NCBI GenBank assembly: GCA_013298335.1
Contig: JAAFHI010000211.1
Coordinates: 1-6,385, forward strand
DNA from: Actinomycetota bacterium
GTDB taxonomy: Bacteria > Acidobacteriota > Blastocatellia > Chloracidobacteriales > Chloracidobacteriaceae
Direction: 5' to 3'
Length of the DNA stretch: 6,385 nt
Below the pieces are notes generated by a model. The model saw only the letters and a program-made list of their open reading frames with translations, searched no databases and was not told the DNA's origin. Each line of letters begins with the position of its first letter. Positions within the stretch are counted from its first letter, which is position 1. Positions 1-5,247 of the stretch are shown piece after piece. Made by a program: the position numbers and the translations under genes.

Positions 1-94
1 TGCGAAAGGGTTTCGTTCCGTACTCGCGGCTGTGCTACAAAACCGGGCATCAGGACAATTCAATTCCAAACGGTTTCAGGAATCGGAAACGACC

Positions 95-1564
95 ATGAAG
101 CGAGTTCTTCCGACTTTTCGTGCGACCCGTCCGTTGGCGGCGCGCTGGCTGGTGTGTGGTGTGGCCGGTTTGTGGATCGCGACAGCCCCGCCCGTGGCAT
201 TGTCGGCGCCGGGGACGGCGACCGGTTTCGGCATCGAGCTTTCCGAAATGAACGCCGAGCCGGTGATGGCGCGGGGGACGTTCGAACTGCCCTTCGCCGT
301 GCAGACCACCCCGACGCTGCGGACCTTCACCGACCTGCGCGAGTTTCTTCCGACGAAGGAATCCGGCGGGCGGGCGCTGTCCGTCACCGCCGAAAATCTC
401 TCCACGACGTTGAAAGTCGGCGAGACGCGCGAGGTGACCTTTCACTTTGACGGCGCGGACGGGCCGTTCGTGGCGGGCGCGGTGCTGTTCGAGCCGCAGC
501 CGGTCCGCGACGCGACGTTCTTTTCGGCCAAGCGGATTCTCGCCGACCGCAACCGGCTGAGCTTTGCGGCCTACGCCGAGGCGATTCCGACCGAGAAGGC
601 GGATTCCGTCACCTGGCGGCTGACCGGGGCCTACGCCGGAACGGTCGTCATCCTTGCGATGGCCGCCAATCCGCAGGGCGCGCTCGTCTGGAAGTCCTTT
701 ACCATCAACGTTGGAGACGCGGTCGCGCCGACGGTCACGGTCGAGGAGCCCGCCGGAGATTTCACGCTGCGCGCCGGCGAGTCGGCCATGTGGACGGGCG
801 TCGCCAAATCGTTCGCGGCCCGGGTGCCGTCGTTCGATTACGCGGTGGTGAGCGCCTACGGCACACCGGTCGGCATGAATTACGCCAACAGTACGGTCAA
901 ACTCACCGCCCTCGGGACCGGCAGCGCTCTGCTCATCGGCTGTGTCGGCGACGGTTCGCGGTCGCGGGCGTTCGCGCGTCGCGTGTACGTCACGGGCGAC
1001 ACCGATCCGGTCACCCGGATTCGCGCCCTGGCTTCCAATGTCATCGTGGCGGACGGCGGTTCGGAAACCGTGACGGTTTTCGGCGACGCGCTCGGGCAGG
1101 CCGCGCAGGCGATGGTCGTCGGAGAAGGGGAGGCGGAACCGCGTTCCGTGCCGTTCAAGGCCAAAGCCGACACCGTCGGACGCTTTTCCTTCGTTCCGAA
1201 CGCGCCCGGCGTGCATACATTCTGGCTGGCCGACGCCGCCGGACAGCCGATCACCGCGCCGCAGCGGCTTCAGGCGGTCGGCGTGCAGGTGACCGGCATC
1301 GCGCGGGTACATCGCACCGACGATGCACAGACGTTTGCGCTGTTCGTGCGCGGCCAGGGATTCGGCAACTACCCGACGCTCATCGTGGACGGTCAGGAAG
1401 TGCGCGGCGCGGTCAAGAAGTCGCTGCACAATCAGGTCAACCAGCGCGTGCTGTTCCGGTTGCCGGCTTCCGTGATGAAGAAGTCCGCCGTGGCGGTGCA
1501 GGTGATGAACCCACAGGGCTACACGTCGGATACCTACTTCCTCCCGCTCGGCGAGGACCAATAA
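95..1564 (+). CDS. Exported protein with Ig-like and C-terminal IPT/TIG-like domains
   Basis: This is a 489-residue protein whose specific function I do not recognise. Residues 1-38 look like a Sec signal peptide: basic start MKR, further Arg up to residue 17, hydrophobic LVCGVAGLWIA near 19-29, and a probable signal peptidase I site after ALSA. The mature part is beta-rich with no cysteine cluster or catalytic motif. It appears to hold an N-terminal beta domain (about 60-207), two Ig-like repeats (about 211-300 and 306-397), and a C-terminal module (about 398-485) with the IPT/TIG look: RGQGFGNYPTLIVDG followed by VMNPQGYTS. Such modules usually serve extracellular adhesion or assembly. I chose the ATG at 95 because GGAA lies 6 bases upstream (85-88) and the signal peptide starts there; an in-frame GTG at 32 would add 21 non-signal-like residues. 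A strong hairpin terminator follows, so it is probably the last gene of its transcript. Coding status is strong; the domain calls are by eye. Confidence 0.85.
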   Translation: MKRVLPTFRATRPLAARWLVCGVAGLWIATAPPVALSAPGTATGFGIELSEMNAEPVMARGTFELPFAVQTTPTLRTFTDLREFLPTKESGGRALSVTAENLSTTLKVGETREVTFHFDGADGPFVAGAVLFEPQPVRDATFFSAKRILADRNRLSFAAYAEAIPTEKADSVTWRLTGAYAGTVVILAMAANPQGALVWKSFTINVGDAVAPTVTVEEPAGDFTLRAGESAMWTGVAKSFAARVPSFDYAVVSAYGTPVGMNYANSTVKLTALGTGSALLIGCVGDGSRSRAFARRVYVTGDTDPVTRIRALASNVIVADGGSETVTVFGDALGQAAQAMVVGEGEAEPRSVPFKAKADTVGRFSFVPNAPGVHTFWLADAAGQPITAPQRLQAVGVQVTGIARVHRTDDAQTFALFVRGQGFGNYPTLIVDGQEVRGAVKKSLHNQVNQRVLFRLPASVMKKSAVAVQVMNPQGYTSDTYFLPLGEDQ

Positions 1565-1618
1565 CCAAAACCTCTTCAAAAAATCCACGGCTGAACAGTT
1601 ATTTCGCCGCAAAGCCAA

Positions 1619-1674
1619 AGAAGGCAGGGAGTATCCGGAACATTTTCCTTTTCCGGGGAACCTCCCTGCCTTTT
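1619..1674 (+). terminator. Rho-independent terminator of the exported-protein gene
   Basis: AAGGCAGGGAG (1621-1631) pairs perfectly with CTCCCTGCCTT (1662-1672), and A-T plus G-T pairs extend the base of the stem to 1619/1674. An inner stem CCGGAA (1635-1640) pairs with TTCCGG (1651-1656) around a 10-base loop. The 3' arm runs into a TTTT tract (1671-1674). It lies about 55 bases after the stop codon. The rest of the 171-base gap to the next gene holds nothing else I can support, apart from a weak ribosome site. Confidence 0.8.
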
Positions 1675-1735
1675 CCACGTCTTCGGGGCAAACCCGCACG
1701 CGCCAATTTTCATGAATTGAATGAGAGACGGATAC

Positions 1736-2056
1736 ATGACCCAGATCAAAGGAATCGATAATTTCAACACCGAGACATTGATGCAGGAAGTTCAGCGTGG
1801 TGGACGGTTCGTCGTTTACGAGTACTGTTTTTCACTGATCATCATGACCTTCAAGCGGCCATCGGCCATTTATTTCGTCCGGGCCGATGAAAGCCGGTTC
1901 GTCAAGGGACTCGGCTACACCACGCTGACGCTTTTGCTCGGCTGGTGGGGCTTCCCGTGGGGATTCATCTACACGCCGATGGCGCTGGCGACGAATCTCG
2001 GCGGCGGGCGGGACGTGACGAACGAGGTCTTGGGCCAGATTGCGCCCCGGTATTGA
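1736..2056 (+). CDS. Small conserved-looking membrane protein, unknown function
   Basis: This 106-residue protein matches no named family I can cite, although its pattern resembles small hypothetical membrane proteins I have seen in diverse bacteria. The N-terminus (1-22) is polar. GGRFVVYEYCFSLIIMTFKR (22-41) is a first hydrophobic stretch ending in basic residues. A polar patch, AIYFVRADESRFVKG (44-58), follows. A second, longer hydrophobic stretch (59-87) contains the distinctive aromatic-rich GWWGFPWGFIYT. The tail is polar (GGGRDVTNEVLGQ). The spacing suggests two membrane-associated segments. I chose the ATG at 1736 because a GAGAG element (1723-1727) precedes it by 8 bases; an in-frame ATG at 1721 has no purine-rich upstream site and would add five residues. 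It stands alone between two terminator hairpins, so it is probably a single-gene transcript. The role is unknown. Confidence 0.75.
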   Translation: MTQIKGIDNFNTETLMQEVQRGGRFVVYEYCFSLIIMTFKRPSAIYFVRADESRFVKGLGYTTLTLLLGWWGFPWGFIYTPMALATNLGGGRDVTNEVLGQIAPRY

Positions 2057-2071
2057 GTTCGGCGTCATGCA

Positions 2072-2116
2072 TTTCGGCGGGGAAACCATTCAAACGAATG
2101 AATTTCCCCGCCGAAA
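2072..2116. terminator. Hairpin between convergent genes, probable bidirectional terminator
   Basis: TTTCGGCGGGGAAA (2072-2085) and TTTCCCCGCCGAAA (2103-2116) are a perfect 14-bp inverted repeat. Inside it CATTC (2087-2091) pairs with GAATG (2096-2100) around an AAAC tetraloop, giving one long, nearly continuous stem. It sits 15 bases after the small membrane protein's stop and 25 bases beyond the stop of the convergent UPF0210 gene. No long T tract follows on either strand, so termination depends on the stem and its short A/T ends. The 85-base gap holds nothing else. Confidence 0.65.
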
Positions 2117-2141
2117 CCGATGACGCTGAGGATTGTTTCGT

Positions 2142-3503
2142 TCAGTTTCTGAGGCCGTGAAGCGGGGCCGGAATCCGTCCGCCACGGCGGATGAACGCGT
2201 GGCAGTGCGAGGGATTGACCGCCATGATCGGCGCGCGTCCGAGCAGGCCGCCGAATTCCACCATCTCGCCGACGCCCTTGCCGGGGGCGGGGATAATCCG
2301 GATCGCCGTCGTCTTGTTGTTCATGACGCCGATGGCGGCTTCGTCGGCGATGATCGCCGCGATGGTTTCGGCGGGCGTATCTCCCGGAATTGCAACCATA
2401 TCCAGTCCGACCGAGCAGACAGAGGTCATGGCTTCGAGTTTGTCGAAGGTGAGCGCGCCGTTGGCGGCGGCTTCGATCATGACGTGGTCTTCCGAAACCG
2501 GGATGAACGCGCCGCTCAGGCCGCCGACGTTGCTCGACGCCATCAGTCCGCCTTTTTTCACGGCATCGGTCAGGAGCGCGAGGGCGGCGGTCGAGCCGTG
2601 CGCGCCGGGGAATTCGAGCCCCATCGCCTGAAGAATTTCGCCCACGCTGTCGCCGACGAGCGGCGTCGGCGCGAGGCTCACGTCGATGATGTTGAAGGGA
2701 AGTCCGAGCCGCCGGGCGGCTTCGCGTCCGATGAGTTCGCCCGCGCGGGTGATTTTGAACGCCGTCCGCTTGATGATTTCGGCCAGTTCGCCGAGGTCGC
2801 AGTCGCCCGCCGTCCGGACGGCGTGGGCGACGACGCCGGGGCCGCTGATGCCGACGCTCACCGAGGCTTCGGCCTCGCCCGCGCCGTAGAACGCCCCGGC
2901 CATAAAGGGGTTATCCTCGACCGGATTGGCGAAAACGACGAATTTCGCGCAGCCGAGGCCGTCACGGTCGGCGGTCCGCCGCGCGAGGTCTTTCAGGATC
3001 ACCCCGAGCCGGGCGATGGCGTTCATGTTGATGCCGCTGCGCGTGGTGGCGACGCTGACCGAGCCGCAGAGCCGGTTGGTGACGGCGAGGGCTTCGGGCA
3101 ACTGGTCGAAGTATTCGGAATCCGCCGTCGTCATCCCTTTATGGACGAGCGCCGAAAAACCGCCGACGAAGTCCACGCCGATGCGTCCGGCGCTGTCGTC
3201 CACCGCCCTGGCAAGTTTGACGTAATCGCGATCCGTACAGGCCGCACCGACCATCGACAGCGGCGTCAGCGCGAGCCGCTTGTTGGCGATGGGCATCCCG
3301 AACTCTTCCGAGATTTCATTGACGGTCGGAATCAGCCGGGCCGCGATCCGTTCCAGCTTGTGCTGAACGCGGTCGCAGACGCGTCCGAGGTCGGCGTCGG
3401 CGCAGTCGCTGAGCGTCACGCCGAGCGTCACGGTCCGGATATCGAGATTTTCCATCTCGGTCATCCGAATGGTTTCGAGAATTTCACGACGGGAAAGAGA
3501 CAT
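2142..3503 (-). CDS. UPF0210 / DUF711 family protein (PFL family)
   Basis: This 453-residue protein has the usual full length of UPF0210 (DUF711). The family has a pyruvate formate-lyase-like fold and no established reaction. Family-typical blocks are seen in order: NLDIRTVTLGVTLSDC (19-34), GVDFVGGFSALVHKG (109-123), RSGINM (155-160), FANPVEDNPFMAGAF (191-205), VSLAPTPLVGDSV (275-287), GGLSGAFIPVSED (327-339), SVGLDMVAIPGDTPAET (364-380) with ADEAAIGVMNNKTTA (386-400), EFGGLLG (416-422), and the terminal GGRIPAPLHGLRN, very like the end of the S. pneumoniae protein. No truncation is visible. It lies downstream of a UPF0237 ACT-domain gene, the conserved partner of this family, so joint function is likely. 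The start is ATG at 3503, which fits the family N-terminus, but no Shine-Dalgarno is visible: the sequence from 6 bases upstream is one arm of a 9-base tandem repeat. Family assignment is firm; catalytic activity is unknown. Confidence 0.95.
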   Translation of the reverse strand: MSLSRREILETIRMTEMENLDIRTVTLGVTLSDCADADLGRVCDRVQHKLERIAARLIPTVNEISEEFGMPIANKRLALTPLSMVGAACTDRDYVKLARAVDDSAGRIGVDFVGGFSALVHKGMTTADSEYFDQLPEALAVTNRLCGSVSVATTRSGINMNAIARLGVILKDLARRTADRDGLGCAKFVVFANPVEDNPFMAGAFYGAGEAEASVSVGISGPGVVAHAVRTAGDCDLGELAEIIKRTAFKITRAGELIGREAARRLGLPFNIIDVSLAPTPLVGDSVGEILQAMGLEFPGAHGSTAALALLTDAVKKGGLMASSNVGGLSGAFIPVSEDHVMIEAAANGALTFDKLEAMTSVCSVGLDMVAIPGDTPAETIAAIIADEAAIGVMNNKTTAIRIIPAPGKGVGEMVEFGGLLGRAPIMAVNPSHCHAFIRRGGRIPAPLHGLRN

Positions 3504-3509
3504 AAGAAA

Positions 3510-3646
3510 GTCTTGGGAGTCTTGGGAGTCTGGAGCGTCTTGGGAGTCGGTGAAGAAGAAGTTGCGGACTTGATGGTTTCGGTGAAATCAGGGAGCGGAG
3601 ATGCTTTGACTCCCAAGACCTACCAGACACCCGAGACTCCCAAGAC
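3510..3646. repeat. Inverted repeat built from 9-base tandem units (GTCTTGGGA)
   Basis: The left arm (3510-3548) is four 9-base units plus GTC. Units 1, 2 and 4 are GTCTTGGGA; unit 3 is GTCTGGAGC. The right arm (3608-3646), read on the minus strand, is also four units plus GTC: units 1 and 4 are GTCTTGGGA, unit 2 is GTCTCGGGT and unit 3 is GTCTGGTAG. The arms match at 34 of 39 positions, unit for unit, around a 59-base loop of unrelated sequence (3549-3607). The element occupies nearly the whole 148-base gap, beginning 5 bases after the UPF0237 stop and ending 6 bases before the UPF0210 start. As RNA it would fold into a long hairpin just ahead of the UPF0210 start codon. No transposase, terminal target duplication or T-tract terminator accompanies it. 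Confidence 0.85.
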
Positions 3647-3651
3647 TGGTT

Positions 3652-4098
3652 TTAAACCCGGTGCATCGCGTGGAAGAGGTCTTCGCGCTGGACGTAAATC
3701 TTCACGTCGAGTTTTTCGGCGACCTGATTGAGCCGTTCCTTGAGCGCGGTGATCGAAATGTCGGCGCGGGTCGTGTCGGCGATGAGCACCATCGCGAACT
3801 TTCCGCGCAGAATCGTCTGGTCGATGTCCACGAGGCTGCATTTCGTCTCGGCGAGAACGTTGAGAATCGTCGCCGCGATGCCGATGCCGTCGTTGCCGAA
3901 GACCGAAATCACGGCGCGTGTGTGGTTCGACGGCGCGACCTCGGCGGACGACGGGCTGGGCGGCTGCGACTGGAGCGCCGGTTGGAGCGCGCGGTAGACG
4001 TCGGTCACGAGGTCCTCGACGAGCGCCGGACTGGCATTTTCGCCGAGCCGCCGGTAAACGGCGCGGGTGATGTCGTAGATCAGGGTTTCAGTGCTCAT
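3652..4098 (-). CDS. UPF0237 family ACT-domain protein with N-terminal extension
   Basis: This 148-residue protein has an ACT domain at about 60-148. It begins TRAVISVFGNDGIGIAATIL, a beta strand followed by the glycine-containing ligand-site turn. The core is SLVDIDQTILRGKFAMVLIAD, and the protein ends in VKIYVQREDLFHAMHRV, the characteristic UPF0237 tail. ACT domains bind small ligands, often amino acids, and usually act as dimeric sensors; the ligand here is unknown. UPF0237 proteins are normally about 90 residues. This one carries about 58 extra: a probable helical segment (IYDITRAVYRRLG, then PALVEDLVTDVYRAL, residues 7-38) and a Pro/Ser/Gln-rich linker (40-58). It lies upstream of the UPF0210 gene, its conserved neighbour. 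The ATG at 4098 is the only sensible start given the extension, but no Shine-Dalgarno precedes it, since a repeat arm begins 11 bases upstream. Transcription may come from the oxidoreductase or from an undetected promoter in the gap. Confidence 0.92.
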   Translation of the reverse strand: MSTETLIYDITRAVYRRLGENASPALVEDLVTDVYRALQPALQSQPPSPSSAEVAPSNHTRAVISVFGNDGIGIAATILNVLAETKCSLVDIDQTILRGKFAMVLIADTTRADISITALKERLNQVAEKLDVKIYVQREDLFHAMHRV

Positions 4099-4109
4099 GG
4101 CAAAGGCGG

Positions 4110-4271
4110 AAGGATGAAGGATGAGGGATGAAGGATGAAAAACCGAAGGAATGAAACTTCCGGTTCCGGGGGCCTTCGGGTTTAAGGCGTTTTTCGATGT
4201 TCTTCCTGATTTTTGGACTTGAGATGCGGGCTTTGGATTTTTTCATCCTTCATCCCTCATCCTTCATCCTT
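4110..4271. repeat. Perfect 33-bp inverted repeat of 7-base tandem units (GGATGAA)
   Basis: The left arm (4110-4142) is AA, then four 7-base units, then AAA. Units 1, 3 and 4 are GGATGAA; unit 2 is GGATGAG. The right arm (4239-4271) is its exact reverse complement, including the single variant unit, so all 33 positions pair; G-T and G-C pairs extend it two further bases on the outside. The loop is 96 bases (4143-4238) and contains a minus-strand terminator-like hairpin. The element spans the space between the oxidoreductase and the UPF0237 gene. The right arm overlaps the end of the oxidoreductase and supplies its TGA (4264-4266). The left arm ends 11 bases before the UPF0237 start. No transposase or flanking target duplication is seen. 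Confidence 0.9.
4138..4179 (-). terminator. Probable minus-strand terminator downstream of the oxidoreductase
   Basis: Read on the minus strand, CCGAAGG (4179-4173) pairs with CCTTCGG (4149-4143) around a 23-base loop that can itself fold through GGAA/TTCC. Five T residues (4142-4138) follow directly, the classic intrinsic-terminator layout. It lies about 85 bases beyond the oxidoreductase stop and 40 bases before the UPF0237 start. The T tract is also the first part of the repeat arm. If it works, UPF0237 expression depends on read-through or on a promoter inside the repeat. Confidence 0.5.
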
Positions 4272-5247
4272 TCAGAATGATTTTCCCGCCCCGCGCCTCG
4301 GCCTGCGCGTGGGTGACGGCCTGGACGATGTCGTCGAGCGAATAGCGCGCCGCGACGTCGGATTTCAGCGTTCCGTCGAGAATCAGTGGAATCAGTTCGG
4401 TAAAGACTTCCTTTTTGCGTTCGGGCGTGGCGGTGGCGAACCAGCGCGTGACCCAGAAGCCCTTCACGGCGATTTCCTTGAAGATGAGCGTTCCCGCGCC
4501 GATGCGCAGGTCGGCCTGGTCGAGCGCACCGTAGACAAGCAGCGTTCCGCCGATGCCGAGGGCGGCTGCAACCGCGCTACCCACCTTGCCCGCGACGGCG
4601 TCGATGGCGTACTTGACACCTTTGCCGCTGGTGATTTCCTTGACCCGCTCTTCGATATTTTCGTCGGTGGAACAGATGACTTCATCCGCGCCGCGCGCCT
4701 TGAGTTCCTCGACCTGTTCGCGCCGCCGGACGACATTGATGGTCTTGAAGCCGAACTTTTTGCCGAGGGCGATGGTCATCAGGCCGAGCGCCGAGCCGGA
4801 CGCCGTCTGCAAAAGCCACTCGCCTTCGCCGACATGCATCACGTCGCGCGTCATCAGATAGGCGGAAAACGGGTTGGCGAGCATCATGGCGGCGTCTTCG
4901 ACGTTCATTTCATCGGGAACGGGGAAGACCTGGCGTTCGTTGACGACAACGTACTCCTGCCACAGCCCGACGGAGGCCTTGAGCGGGACGACTTTCTGGC
5001 CGGGTTTGAGCGCCGTCACGCCGTCGCCGGTTTTTTCGACGACGCCCGCGCCTTCGAGGCCGGGGGTGGCGGGCAACGCGGGACGGACACCGTACGCTCC
5101 CATGATCATGTAGAGGTCGGACGGATTGATCGGTCGGGCCTGCATCCGGACGAGGATTTCACCCGGTCCGGGTTCGGGCGTTGGCAGGTCGGTGACGGAA
5201 AGTACTTTTTCGGGCGGTCCGAATTCGCTAAAACGCACTGATTTCAT
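4264..5247 (-). CDS. MDR-superfamily oxidoreductase, MECR-like enoyl reductase / quinone oxidoreductase
   Basis: This 327-residue protein has the normal length of zinc-independent medium-chain reductases. The N-terminal catalytic domain (1-120) carries INPSDLYMIMGAYGVRPALP (40-59) followed by ATPGLEGAGVV (60-70), the pattern of the MECR/ETR enoyl-thioester reductase branch; Y47 or Y52 could be the catalytic tyrosine. The zinc-ligand cysteines of alcohol dehydrogenases are absent. The Rossmann cofactor domain follows: LLQTASGSALG (145-155), then NVVRRREQVEELKARGADEVI (171-191), whose arginines after the second strand favour NADPH. The expected reaction is NADPH-dependent reduction of a 2-enoyl thioester or a quinone-like alkene in the cytoplasm; the true substrate cannot be told from sequence. 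The start at 5247 is supported by GGAG (5258-5255) 7 bases upstream. The last residues and stop (K-G-TGA) are read from the GGATGAA repeat arm, so the original stop may have been replaced. It diverges from the PBP gene. Confidence 0.92.
   Translation of the reverse strand: MKSVRFSEFGPPEKVLSVTDLPTPEPGPGEILVRMQARPINPSDLYMIMGAYGVRPALPATPGLEGAGVVEKTGDGVTALKPGQKVVPLKASVGLWQEYVVVNERQVFPVPDEMNVEDAAMMLANPFSAYLMTRDVMHVGEGEWLLQTASGSALGLMTIALGKKFGFKTINVVRRREQVEELKARGADEVICSTDENIEERVKEITSGKGVKYAIDAVAGKVGSAVAAALGIGGTLLVYGALDQADLRIGAGTLIFKEIAVKGFWVTRWFATATPERKKEVFTELIPLILDGTLKSDVAARYSLDDIVQAVTHAQAEARGGKIILKG

Noticed and set aside
3..15. CGAAA/TTTCG mini hairpin at the window start
   Set aside because: A 5-bp stem with a 3-base loop is expected often by chance; no T tract clear enough to call a terminator for an upstream gene.
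50..1699. 549-codon minus-strand open frame opposite the exported-protein gene
   Set aside because: Its product is Arg/His/Gly-rich and low in hydrophobic residues, typical of the antisense frame of a GC-rich gene; the + strand frame has a signal peptide and coherent beta domains.
2187..2196. GGATGAA heptamer occurrences inside the UPF0210 gene (also near 2502)
   Set aside because: They are single copies in conserved coding sequence, not tandem, so they are chance matches rather than parts of the repeat system.
2133..3731. 532-codon + strand open frame opposite UPF0210
   Set aside because: The minus strand encodes a full-length, unmistakable UPF0210 protein. The + frame is Arg/Asp/Gly-rich shadow sequence that also reads through the 9-mer repeat.
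3504..4271. CRISPR array or transposon interpretation of the repeats
   Set aside because: The units are 7-9 bases, directly abutting without spacers, and there is no cas gene, transposase, or target-site duplication.
4213..5241. 342-codon + strand open frame opposite the oxidoreductase
   Set aside because: It is an antisense shadow of a clear MDR reductase; its start reads SSFIPHPSSF from the repeat arm and the rest has shadow-type composition.
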